Assembly (NCBI GenBank): GCA_004335635.1
Contig: QAXH01002209.1
Span: 1 to 64,000 of the forward strand
From: Chloromonas sp. AAM2
Lineage: Eukaryota; Chlorophyta; Chlorophyceae; Chlamydomonadales; Chlamydomonadaceae
DNA: 64,000 nt
Direction: 5' to 3'
Shown: one piece after another, positions 53,406 through 64,000 of the stretch
How positions within the stretch are numbered: position 1 is the stretch's first letter
Layout of the letters: each line of letters begins with the position of its first letter
Notes under the pieces: model-generated
Database searches by the model: none
Seen by the model: only the letters and a program-made list of their open reading frames with translations
Told to the model about the DNA's origin: nothing
Position numbers and translations under genes: made by a program

Positions 53406-53991
53406 TCATTGCTGGGAGACAGCCTGTGCTTCTCGCTGCTCCTCCTCCTCCTCCTGCTGAGACTGTTGCTGCAATTCTTCCTGCACTGCCTCAAGGTCTC
53501 TCTGCTTGGCCTTGAATAGGCGGCCGATGGCAGGTAAGCAGGCCTTGAGGAGCACACCGGCAGCCAGGCCTAGCAGCATGCTTGGGGCATGAAGCCGTGC
53601 TATGCTCTTCAACTGCGTGACTTGCTGCCTTAATGCTGCGTTGGTGTTGCGTGTGGATTTCAGCTCTGTCTTGAGTCCCTCAACCTTCTTGCGGTAGGCC
53701 TTCTGGTAGTTCTGAATGGTCCGGTTGAACTGCGTAACAGCCAGCACAAGCATGACAACTGTAAGATACATGCAGCGGACTGAGCTGAATCAGACGTGTT
53801 TGCGCCAGACTGCCTCCAGATCTCATGCTGTTCCCCATGTTAGCCCTCACCTGACTCTTGGTCACTTCACACCGAGGACATTGCGGTGGCATGGCCATCC
53901 TTCCCTTCTCTGATCCATCGCCCATCGACGCTCCAGAGCCACCCTTCTGCTGTGGAGGTTGAGAAGCCCCTGAGCTGCCTGGCCAGTTCAT
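53406..53991 (-). CDS. Small CxxC plus coiled-coil protein, unidentified
   Basis: Exons 53991-53851 and 53729-53406 give 154 residues. The N-terminal third is Gly/Ser/Pro-rich (MNWPGSSGASQPPQQKGGSG) and ends with PPQCPRCEVTKSQ, a single CPRC pair. The second exon is a long helix (NYQKAYRKKVEGLKTELKST), interrupted by a hydrophobic stretch (APSMLLGLAAGVLLKACLPA), and ends in a Gln/Glu-rich tail. The hydrophobic stretch could be a membrane anchor. The splice used (acceptor GTTACGCAG at 53730) is the only one joining both frames; using the unspliced upstream frame would add TVVMLVLAVTQ. No family recognised; gene status likely from codon pattern and heptads, function unknown. Confidence 0.6.
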
Positions 53992-54883
53992 GTTTGAAGC
54001 TTGAGAGTTGAATAAAGGGTGAGCAAGAGAAGTACAACTGCAAGGCTCGGACTTGATGAGTGTCACTGCAGGCAGAACTGGAGCAGCAACTCCGGAAGCA
54101 ATTCACAAAAAAGCGGGCGGCGCCAACCGCTGGCACGTGGTGGGCCAGGGTTTGGTTCGTTCTTTGCTGTGCTGCTCATGCACGCTTGTCTGTTGCAGAC
54201 TTCACGACCCAAATGTGTTGGTTGTAGCTGCTGCTGCAGCAGCATCAGCTACACACAAAATCATCGACATGATGAGGCATCGTGCGGGGAGCGTCTCCTG
54301 GACTTAACTTACAGGTAGAAGCTGTCGGTCGGGATAGTCATGCATAATGACACAGTTGTCTCTACAATTCCGTCCCTTTGACCTCACAGGCTTTGCGTTG
54401 ATAACTGTTCTCTCCATGCGGGAACGGCATTGGTGCTGCGATTCACACCAGCAGCTGCAGTGTTTTTCGAGAGCCGAGGCTGCAACACGCACTGCTCAAC
54501 ACGCTGACCTTCCAACTCCGCGTCTGTGTGTGTGCAGGCAACTAGCGCGTGAAAGCTGTGCAGCACAGGCATTGCAAGGGTGAGCCACAGCAATGTCCAG
54601 CTTCTCGCACGACATGGGCGCTTTCCGGCCTGCCAAGGTATGGCGAGCTGTCTGCACGTTGAAGACTCGCAAATGTCTGCCCTCCATTGCGGCCTGACGA
54701 AATGCTTGAAAGCAAGCTGGTCTACTGATGGTGTGTTGCCCTTACTGTGTGTTGATTGCATGGAGCCACCTTGGTGCAAGCTTGTGTCGCCCGCCTTCTC
54801 TTGGCTGTCACTTCACGCACAATTACAGCTGTATCCACCATGTGCTCAGCTAGAAAACCTAGCTTGCATGTTCCCAGGATAAC
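53992..54883. other. Divergent spacer with uncertain coding traces
   Basis: About 890 bp between the CxxC protein and the giant coiled-coil gene. An 84-codon plus frame (54053-54307) and overlapping frames show scattered motifs but no consistent reading; see the rejected items. Promoters of both neighbours should lie here. Confidence 0.3.
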
Positions 54884-57800
54884 ATGACTCCAGCTGGCAA
54901 GCAGAGCACGCGCCTTAACATGGCAAGCCTGCCCACTGAACAGCTCGTGCAACAGTATGAGGAGCAGATCACAGCTCTGCATGGGCAGGTGGATGAGCTG
55001 CAAGTCCAGCTGATGCAGCAGTCGCAGCAGCAGGTGCTCATTCAGGTGTGCGTGGTTTGTTACGCCTGTCCACGCTCTTATGTGGCCATGCGCCAGTGTA
55101 CAGGTTGACCATGCTTTGACACGCTGATTGCAACCTATTCCCAGTCCCTGTGCCATTATGCCTGTCCTGTGCAAATACGTGCAAGTGAACACGTGCACAT
55201 TCTTGAGTTGGCCACTGTCTCTCCATGAGCCTGCACTGTCAGGCAACGCCATTGTTCCTTGCTTCTGTTGCACATCTTCTGTTGCCTGCTGCCTCCAAAC
55301 GATTCATGCGCCTGGCTCTCCTGATCGCAGGCTGACTGCCAGCTGCAGCTCTCACTCATGAACGATAAGATGGGCGAGGTGTCCAAGTACGCCGAGGCCT
55401 GTTGTACCTCCGCCAATGTCACGTTCAACCACTTGTCCTCTCTAGGCCTCGCGCTGCCGCCATCGCAGTCGCAGGCCATCGCCGCCGCCACAAGCCTTGT
55501 GCAGCAACTCGTGCGCGATGCGGAAGGGCTGTTGAACGCATGCAATGCCGATGTGGCCGGCTACAACGGTCCGGAGGACGAGGAACGCGCGCCGGGCATT
55601 CATGCCAGCGATCAGAGCGCGACCATCTCCTGGTGCGAAGTGATCACATGGCAGCTTACTTTGTGTGTTGTGCCCTCGCTTCAGTCTACTGTGCAGGCAA
55701 GTCGCGCTGTAACTTTCACCCGACCCACGCCCTTGCCAAACATGCGTGCAACATGCGTGGCTGCAAATGCTGCCTTGCAGGCTTCACGAGCAGCTGCTCG
55801 CCTCCCAGGAGAGGGAACTTGAGCTCAAGCAGCAGGTGGCGGCAGCGCACGGCGTGTTCCTGGCGGTGAGTGAATTCGCGGAACAGTAGGCTGCTGGCAC
55901 GGAACAGTGATAAGTGTCGGACATGCTTCTTGGACGGAATGCATGGCTCGCCTGCGCCATAGTAAGCTCAGGAGCTGAACCGCATCATTGATCAACATGC
56001 GTTTTAATACTGTTGTGCCTAGGTGTCCCTCAACTTGAACCCGCCTTACTGCTTGTGGTATTGCTTATTGTGGACCGTTGCCGCCCTCATGCCCCTTGTG
56101 CAGCTTGAGCGGGAGGTTGCCTCCCTGCACCAGCAGCAATCGCAGGCTGCGGAGCGTCTGCGCGAGTCCCGGCAAGACTCTGACGGAGCACACGCCGCAC
56201 TGCAGGCGGCCATTGAAGCCCTCAACCAGTCCGCGGCGCAGGACACACAAGTAGACCGGGCTTATCAACTGCTGGAAAAGGTAAAGGCTAACGGAGCATC
56301 CCTCTTGCTGTCCTTTATTGCCGCAGCTGAAAGCGTCAAACTCATCAGTGTCAACGCACCTGGTGGTTGGTTATTGGCGACGGCATTACATATGGAAATC
56401 GCAATGTGTACGTTTCTACTCACACACGTGTCTGTGTACGTCATGCCTACCATAGAATTTGCTGATTGCTGCCGTCAAAACATATCATTGTTCCATGATC
56501 CTCAGGGTTTGTCAGACCTGGATGCGCACATGGCGGCTATGGATGAGTTCCTGAGTGAGGTGGAGAGCACACATGCCTCGGCTGTCAAACCGGCCAGACA
56601 TCAAGCACTGGTAAGTTAACAACGCCCTGGAGATTAAAATTTAAGTTCGGAGTAGTAGTTTTGCGAAAGTCCTCATTACAAAAAAAAAAGAAGTTTGCCA
56701 GTTCTGGGACAATTCGTGTGAGGCAGACAGTGACGTGGTGCAGGTGTGTAAATGTGGCGTTGATTTCGTGTCATGTGAGACTGAGGTGTTGCGCCTTGGT
56801 TGGAGTGGTAGACGGTGTGGTGACCAATTCTGGAACAGTGACAACATTGGGTGCTGGATGCCAGTGGTGTCCTGGCCCAGCGTTGTCTGGCACTGAGACA
56901 TGGTGTATGNNNNNNNTGGAAGACGGCGTGGTGCATTGCCAGTACTGGGACAGTGTCAATGCTAGGACGGATTTGGTGTGTTCAATGAGTTGTATACTAG
57001 GCCAGAAATGGTGGACAGAGTGTAGTGACACACTTGACACGCGGTTACAACACATCCTGATGGGTCACTTCCTTATGGGTCACTTCCTTATGTCTGTGTG
57101 CTGGTCTAGTCAATTCTGTCATTTTTATATGCGTGTGTTGGACAGTTGAAGGTGTGGTGCGAAATGTTTTTGTTCAGGTCAGTAATACGTGTTTAACCTT
57201 GCCGTGACAGAGCTGTAGAAATGAGAGGCCAAGTTGTTGGGCCGTTGGAAGGTGAAATCCGGTGTGATGCCTCATTCTTATCCTTCTGAGGGCGTAGTCG
57301 CACTGCATAGACCAGCTCATGCATGCACGCACACACACATGCACCTGTGTTCACCTCGCCCGTGAGTGTCCCACTAGGGTTGGTGTGTAATTATAACGGG
57401 TTTCCGTTTTACATTTTCAGTGCCTGTTTCAGCACGTGACCTGGTGGTCAGTGTTGAAGGCATGGCGTTTGAGCTTTTCCTTGGGGGGGGTTACTTATCT
57501 AGAGTGGGATGCTCACGGTGCTGAGGTGAACACATGGTGCATCTGCATGCCTGCAGGCTGGGGGTGTAGATGCATCGTCACTCTTTGGATCCCTGACAGC
57601 AGCACAGCAGCAGATTCAGGGGCTGCGAGCATACACAGCCGCTTCAGAAGAGGGCAGCCCAGACTATGCACACCGCCACGGAATTCGTGCACGGGGCATT
57701 GGAGCCAACGACCTTGCCTCACCACGTGATCAGACACCAAGAGGCACAACGTCACGTCGGGCCACGCGGGGCGCCCGTCGGTTTGATGCAAACGGTCAGC

Positions 57801-60800
57801 TTGTTGAGGGTGCACTTGATGCCAATTTAAGCGAGAATGAGCCGTCATCACTTTTCTCGCCCTCTCGCACCGGGGCTGTTGAGGGGTATGATGATGATGA
57901 CGATGATAGGCTTTCACCTGCACGCCGGGCAGTACAACACAGCCCCGGCCGGCTTGAGCTGGCCAGCACGTTGTCTGGCCTGCGTCGGTTGGTCCTGCCA
58001 CCTAAGCGGCTGAACAGGAGTACCCGGGGCTCTTGCTCCGTGCCTGCGTCCCCAAGCACTACGCGTCTGCAATACGATAACCCTGCCTTCAACATGTCCA
58101 ACCGGGGCACAGCAGCTGGTGACGAGGATGAAGTCAAGCCGCTGAAGATGCCCCAGACCCATCGCTCCATTACCTTAGCTGCAGCGGCTGCAGCCAATCG
58201 CCACCGTCGACGTCACACCGTTGATGACGCCCGCATGCACTCAGTCACCAGTGCACCTGCTGTCGTATCAGCGTCGCTTGCCAGCAAAGTTGCCGAGGTA
58301 TTGCTGCAGGGTGCACCAGCTCGCTCCGCCCCAGTTGTTGTAGCTGCAGCTGCGGGCACACAGACTGGCCGAAGCCTTGCTGGTGCGGACCCTGCCACTG
58401 AAGCAGCCCCCGGACTGTTAACACCCGGATCTGCCACACCCTTGGCATTCCAGGATCAGATGCTGGCTGGTACTTCACAATCTGCCGTTGCACACATGGC
58501 AGCTGTGGCTCAAGCAGCCGAGGCAATGCGTCAGCGTGCTGCCCAAGTCATCCAGGCAGAGCGGGAGCAGGGTCGCGAGCGGGAGCTGCAGCGTGCAAAG
58601 GCCGCTCTGGCTACTGAGCAAGAACGCCACCAACAGCTGACCAGCAAGGCAGCCGCCCAAGCAGCCGAGCTGTCACGAGCCTTGGAAGAAATCCACCTCC
58701 TGCAACAACAAGCCGAGCTGCACTGTGCCTTGACAGAGCGTCAGGAGGCCAAACTAGCTTGCCTCCATGCAGAGTCCCGCCAACGGGAACAGGCACTGAC
58801 ACATGCCACAGAGGCGTTAGTTGAAGCCCAGGCAGAAGCAGCCGCTGCAATACAGCGTGCAGACGAAGGGCAGGCGGCGCTGGCTGCCAAGTGTGCTGAT
58901 CTGGCGCTGGAGCGAACACGACTGACTGAGCAGGCAGAGGAGCTGGCCGCGGTCCTGGACCGGCAGGAAGCCGAGTCAGCTGAGCTTGTGGCTGCAAAGG
59001 AAGCCCTGGAAAGGGCCCAGGACAAGTCTCGCTGTCAGGACATCGATCATGAGAATCTGAGGGATGAGATAGGCGCGCTGCAGCTTCAGCTGGCCAAGGC
59101 TCATGCGAAGGTGAGGGACGTTCCTGGGCTCAACTGCCATGGGTGGGCAGTTGAAATTTCAGATGTCGCAGTTCAATGGTCTTACTCACATCAATGATCA
59201 GTGTCTTAGGGTTGAATGGGTTTCAACCACACTCCAAGCTGAGATGGGGTGTGGGCAGTTGAAGCAAAGATGTGTAGCAAGGACTGTGTGTTGTATGAGG
59301 ACTGTCGTGTTTGCCTGGACTGTAAGGCGAGCTGGACAAACGGGATCAAGAGCATGTTTGCCACAAATGTCTGCTGTTGCATCCACTCACAGGAACTTGA
59401 CCTTGAGAGCCTCCTAGCTGAGAGCCGACTGGAGGTCAGCTCACGTAATTCTGAGCTGGCTGACGTGTCCCAGCAGCTGGCAGGCAAGCAGTTGGAGCTG
59501 GTGTCCAGCCTGGCGGAGCTGGAGCAGCTGCACAGCCGGCTACAGCAGCTGCATGAGGAGCTGCACCGCAACTCACTGGATGCAGCGGAGCAAGCTGCTG
59601 ACCTGGAGAGTGCACGCAAGCAGGTGAACACATGCTTACTAGTGTGGCAGCGCCAGCACATCTTGCACGTCACACACCTCTGAAAAGGCTTTGGTGTTGA
59701 TTGACGTCCCACAGTGCTTGCAAATAGACATTTTTCTGCAGCCTGTGTATCTACACATTCTAGGCAAGATTTCAGAGACATGGATGATGGCTTCCTGATT
59801 GGACAGCAGCTGGAAGTTAACAAAAACCAGATTATCCACTGTGTGCCAGAGTGTGCAGAGACGCTGTGTATCACGTTGCTGTGCCTCTTGCCCTGCCCAG
59901 GTGATCACTGGTGCAGTCGAGCTCATGGACATTCGTGATCGGCTGGCTGCCAATGATGAGGCGATGACCATCATGCGCCAGCAGCACAGCGCCATGACAG
60001 CGGAGGTTGCGTCTGCCAAGGACCTCGCAGCACAGCATGCTGCAGGCGTGCAGGCCATGCAGGAGCAGCTGGCACAAGCGCATGAGAAGATTGCTGCACA
60101 GGTAGGCCAGTGTTAAGCTTTGGCACGTCTATCATGCAGTCGCAAGCCCTGTCAGAAACTTAATAGTCCTGGGCTGTTGGTAGTTTATCAGTGCTACAAC
60201 TTGCCAGGATAGGCATGCATCTTGGAAGGTCATCCTGGATGGTCAGCAGTAAGCGCTAGAGGTTGTCAATTCTGGCTAAACGACTTTGACTTTGTGTATT
60301 TCATGCCTGAGAGTGCTGCTGCATACTCACGCATTCGGTTGCTTGATTTAATCATGCTTGGTGCAGGTCAGAGAGCTGCTGGCTGCTCAACAACAGGCGA
60401 CCAGCCAGTCAGCGGAAATTGCAAACTTTAATTGCAAGATAGAAACATACAATGATGAGCTGGTGACCACCCGCGGCCAGCTGAAGGTGGCCCAGGAGCA
60501 GCTAGCTGTGCAAGCAGCCGAACACCAGCGTGCCAACAAACGTATGGGCCAGGGCTCGGCTGAACTAGGCATGATTCGGGCAAAGCTAGAAGACACATCC
60601 TCTGCCCTGCATGCAAGCGAACATCAGCTGAGCGCCGCACGGGAGCAGGTTGCCAGGCAGGCAGCTGAGATGGAACGGATGGAAGAGCAGCGTGCAGTTG
60701 ATACACAGCAGCTGGGAGAGCAGCTGGCTGCACAAACCGCTGAACTAACTGCTGTTCGTGGCCAGCTGGGCGTTACAATGGCTGAGCTGCAGACCAGCCG

Positions 60801-63800
60801 AGGTCAGCTACTGACCGCCCATGAGCAGGCCGCAATGCAGGCAGAGGAAGCAAGACGGGCTGGTGAGCGACTTGATGAGCAAATGGCTGAGACAGTTGCC
60901 ATGCATGCCCGCCTTGACGCAATGACGGCAAGCCTGAAGGATAGCCGAAACCAGCTGATGGCGGCGCACGACCATGCCGCAGCACAGGCAGTGGAGATGC
61001 GAGGCTTGCATGATCAGCTGGTCGTTCATGCAGCAGAGGCAGTCGAGGCAGGAAATGCAATGGACGCCGTGCGGGCAGAGCTGCGGGCATTGGAGCAGCA
61101 GTTGGATGAAGCTCGGGAGCACGCTGCAATGCAAGCAACCGATGCCAAGTTTCTCAGCGAGCAGCTGGCAACCCAAACAGCTGAGGCAGCTGCCTGCCGG
61201 GCTAAGTTTGATGCCACGGCCGCAGCTCTACAGGCCCGGGAGCACAAGCTAAGCACAGTGCAGGGTCGTGTGGCTGCATATGGAGCAGAGATAGACAAGC
61301 TTAGTGAGAAGCTAGACAGCCAGGCTGAGGAACTCGTAGCATCACGAGCAGAGATAGAGGCGACTGCAGGGATGCTGGCTAGCCTACGGGGTGAGCTGGC
61401 AGCAGCACAGGAGCAAGAGGCTGCACAAGCTGCTGAAGTGCGGTGGCTGACTGAGCAACTTGCAGGCCGAGTTGCAGCACTGGCTGATGCACAAGATGAA
61501 CTGGAGGCCGCAACTGCAGCATTGCAGGGTCACGAGCAGAAGCTAAGTGCTACGCAAGAGCACACAAATGGGCATGCGGTGACTATGCAGCGCTTTGCTG
61601 AGCAGCTGGACAGCCATGTGGCTGCTCACAGCACGGAGGTGCAGAGTTTGAATGAACAGCTGGCATCCCTGACAGCTGGGTTGGGAGAGGCCCGAGGTGC
61701 TCTTGAGGCAGCAAGGATAGACCTGCAAGAGTCTAGGCAAGAGCTTGATTCTGAGAAAGAGCGTGGTGCAACGCAAGCAGCTGAGCTGCGTGCAGCGCAT
61801 GCGGAGCTGGAAGCGAACATGCTATTGCTGCAGGCGACTCGTGGCCAACTTAGTGCCACTCAAGAACAAGCAGCTGCACAAGCAGCCAGCATTCAGCGGC
61901 TGAGTGCGCAGCTGGGCAGCCAGGCAGCAGAGTTGGCAGGGTGCAGCAATGAGCTGGATGCCACCACTGGGGCGCTGATGGCCCTTGGGGAGCAGCTGGC
62001 TGGGGAGCAGCAGCTGGCAGCAGCGCAGGCAGTGGAGCTCCAGCAGCTGCGGCAGCAGGTGGTGGAGCTACAGCCGCTCCAAGCCCGGTTGGTCGAAACC
62101 ACAGCCGAACTCAACAGTGTGAAGGCTGAGCTTCACACGCTCCAGGAGCACGCTTCACATCAAACGTCTGAAATGCATAAGATCACCAATCACATGGGTG
62201 GGCATGCAACCGACCTGGCAAGGCTGAGGGAGCACCTGGATGGTACTACTGCTGCGCTGGAAGACAGCCGAGCACAGCTGCAAACAACACAGGATGAGCT
62301 AAACGTAGCCAAGGCACAGCTGGGCGAAAAAAGTGATGAGCTACAGCGTGTGATGGAAGAGCTGCAGAGCACCAGTGACTGGGCAGTGACTCGAGCAAAC
62401 GAGTTGGATGGAACTCGTGAACAAGTAGACATAATCCGTGAGGAGCTGGGGATTATCTGCGAGCAGCATCAGCAAGCAAAAGCCGAGCTTGATGCAACCA
62501 AGGCTGAACTGGCTGTTGCACAGAAGGGGCTGGTCCAGCTGGAACAAGACCTTGTCGAAACCCAGGCAGCTGCCGCTGTTGCTACCACCGAACGCCAGCG
62601 CCTGGCTTCTGAGCTGGTTGCTGCCCAAGCAGGTCTGCTGGCTGCCCAGACACAGCTGACTGAGGCCAATGCAACTGGTGCTGGGCTGCAACGGGCATTG
62701 ACCATTGCTGAAAGCCATGCACAGGCCCACGCAGGTTCTGCCGATGCCAGTGCACAACAAGCTGCTGAGGCATCTGCACAGATTGCAGCGCTCCAGCAGC
62801 AGGTGACAGCTGCAGCTGCACAGGTGGCAGCGCTCCAGGAGCAGCTGGAGCAGTCTGATGCCGAGCTGGACGGCAGGGCTACAGAGCTGAAGCGTGCACA
62901 GGAGGTGGCAGAGATGGGTCAGGAGGAGCTCAAGCATCTGCACAGCACGCTGCAGATGCAGGCAGACGAGTTGCAGGCGTGCCGTGAAGCCCTTGCTCAT
63001 CAAGCCGACGATTTCCTCCAGGCCACAAAGCACCAGCTGGACACCCATGCTGCTGCGCTTGCTAGAGCCCAGCAGGAGCCAGCAGCGCGTCTTGACGCGG
63101 CACAGACTTTAGTCTTGTCCCTAGGCGTGCAGCTAAACGAGGCACAGGCACGTGGTGCAGAGCAAGCCGCTCAGCTATCCCAGACAACCAATGAGTTGGA
63201 AGATGCACGTCATGCCTGTGCACAATCAGACCTCCGGTTGCAGCAAATGCGTCAAGAGGTTGAGCAGCGGGAAAGTGTTGTTCAGCGTGCGGTGGAGGAG
63301 CATGCTGCCATCCAGCTGCAGTTGGAAGAGCTGACCAAGGGTCAGAGTCAGGCTGCATCAGAGCGTGCACATGCCATGGCGATTAACGAGGTGGCTGAGC
63401 TGCGTGCTGAGCTACAGCAGCTGGGCAAACGGGCTGTCCTCACAATTGCTTCCCTGCAAGCTCAACTGGCCAGCGCAGCCACCGCTGCACCAGCCAGCAC
63501 AAACACGTCTGCAGCAGGAGCTGTGATGGATACTGAAGCTGCACCTGCTGCCACCTTAGTTGCAGGTGCAACTGCAGCCAGCGGGCCGCACCTGCTGGCA
63601 CTTGATGGTGTGACTGAGCAGATGCCCCGTAAGCAGCACTCAGCGCACGCCCAGTTGGTAGCTGAAAGGAAGCTACAGGCCATGCAGTTGCAGTGCCAGC
63701 AACATGCAGGGGCAATGCAGGCGCTGCAGACTAGTGTTCAGCTGCTGCAGACACAGCTGTCATTTGCCACTACTGGATTGGAGGCAGGACCAGCACGATG

Positions 63801-64000
63801 CAGCCAGCTGGAGCAGCAGCTAGCCAAGGCAGCTGAGACAGTGCGGCTGTTGATGCAGTCAGACGTTCAGCTGTTGATGCTGCAAGTAAAGCAGCTGACC
63901 ATACAGGCGGCACGTGCAGCAGCCAGTCAGGTTGAGCTGGGACGTGCTCTGGCCACAGCACAAGCCACAGGAGAGGCAGCCAAGCTGCAGTTGGAGCAGC
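54884..64000 (+). CDS. Giant coiled-coil protein, 3' end off window
   Basis: Nine exons: 54884-55045, 55331-55632, 55781-55865, 56104-56280, 56506-56610, 57557-59110, 59393-59623, 59901-60101 and 60367 onward; all phases agree and at least 2,150 residues are encoded. Exon 1 (MTPAGKQSTRLNMASLPTEQ…) opens a short coiled coil. Exons 2-5 alternate helices and short linkers. The first half of exon 6 is a basic, disordered segment with an acidic run (EGYDDDDDDR) and many Ser/Pro (possible phosphorylation sites). From the second half of exon 6 the protein is continuous Ala/Gln/Glu/Leu heptads. Exon 9, over 3.6 kb without a stop, has a 49-residue repeat. It contains no motor, lipid-binding or zinc domain in view. 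Golgins, rootletin-like fibres or basal-body/centrosomal scaffolds have this architecture; which one cannot be decided. Exon 1 could instead end at 55033. Intron 5 contains repeats and an assembly gap. Confidence 0.85.
56677..56720 (+). repeat. Copy of the GTTTGCCAGTTCTGGGACA dispersed repeat
   Basis: Ten or so As, then GAAGTTTGCCAGTTCTGGGA and CAATTCGTGTG, in intron 5 of the giant coiled-coil gene. It is the cleanest copy in the window. Confidence 0.85.
56910..56916. other. Assembly gap (7 N)
   Basis: Seven undetermined bases inside intron 5 of the giant coiled-coil gene, within repeat-like sequence rich in CAGTACTGGGACAGTG variants. True gap length is unknown. Confidence 0.95.
57056..57090 (+). 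repeat. Short tandem duplication
   Basis: ATGGGTCACTTCCTT is present twice in direct succession, in the same intron. Confidence 0.85.
60712..62190 (+). repeat. In-frame 147-bp (49-residue) coding repeat
   Basis: Within exon 9 of the giant coiled-coil gene, units begin with the motif L-x-E-Q-L at 60712, 60871, 61006, 61153, 61300, 61447, 61594, 61900 and 62047. Four successive spacings (61006 to 61594) and 61900-62047 are exactly 147 bp. The first two spacings are 159 and 135 (49 residues plus and minus 4), and 61594-61900 is two units plus 4 residues. Unit consensus: LxEQLxxQxAEL at 1-12, an EL or similar pair near 18-19, AL near 25-26, KL near 32-33, AAxQAAE at 41-46. Confidence 0.85.

Noticed and set aside
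54066..54200. Dynein light chain (LC8)-like motifs: FTKK, NRWHVVGQG and GFGSFF
   Set aside because: The three motifs fall in three different frames within 90 bp and the rest of the domain (FIYFYLG region) is absent. At best a frameshifted remnant, more likely chance.

Overview
The window looks like nuclear DNA of a green alga, probably a chlorophycean related to the volvocine or Haematococcus type. The reasons are many short GT-AG introns in nearly every gene, moderately GC-rich exons, TGTAA signals just after several stop codons, chloroplast proteins with plant-type relatives (acyl-ACP desaturase, plant-type nickel transporter, rhodanese), a centriole/basal-body protein (FOR20/CEP20), and many short dispersed repeats. 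The species is an inference. I rebuilt the genes exon by exon from splice sites and family motifs. Phases are consistent across all junctions reported as secure.

Layout, left to right. (1) 1-5939, minus: aromatic-amino-acid (PLP) decarboxylase, 12 exons, 3' end off the window. (2) 6265-7040, plus: small twin-CX9C (CHCH/GCK-like) protein, divergent from gene 1. (3) 8729-9460, minus: FOR20/CEP20-like LisH protein. (4) 9932-12588, plus: organellar type I methionine aminopeptidase, divergent from gene 3. (5) 14535-16911, minus: plastid nickel-transporter-like membrane protein. (6) 16912-19349: repeat-rich spacer holding a duplicated piece of gene 2. (7) 19350-22572, minus: stearoyl-ACP desaturase. 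(8) 23240-31161, plus: 13-exon FAD monooxygenase with a C-terminal thioredoxin-like region, divergent from gene 7. (9) 32024-37095, plus: MOT2/MFSD5-type molybdate transporter. (10) 37096-42115: gene-poor repeat zone with a relic of a Polinton/virus-type family B DNA polymerase. (11) 42116-43252, minus: rhodanese-domain protein. (12) 43989-48045, plus: autophagy protein ATG5 with a long low-complexity insertion. (13) 49417-51004, minus: unidentified, probably plastid, membrane protein. (14) 51005-53405: repeats. (15) 53406-53991, minus: small CxxC plus coiled-coil protein. (16) 54884 to the end, plus: giant coiled-coil protein whose last visible exon carries a 49-residue repeat.

The genes do not form a pathway. 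They are housekeeping and plastid genes arranged mostly as divergent and convergent pairs, with repeats packed into spacers and introns. The least conventional signals are the exact 49-residue (seven-heptad) repeat in the giant coiled-coil gene, the polymerase relic whose flanking sequence recurs 12 kb away beside an orphan coiled-coil reading frame, and a short dispersed repeat with a GTTTGCCAGTTCTGGGACA core present about ten times.
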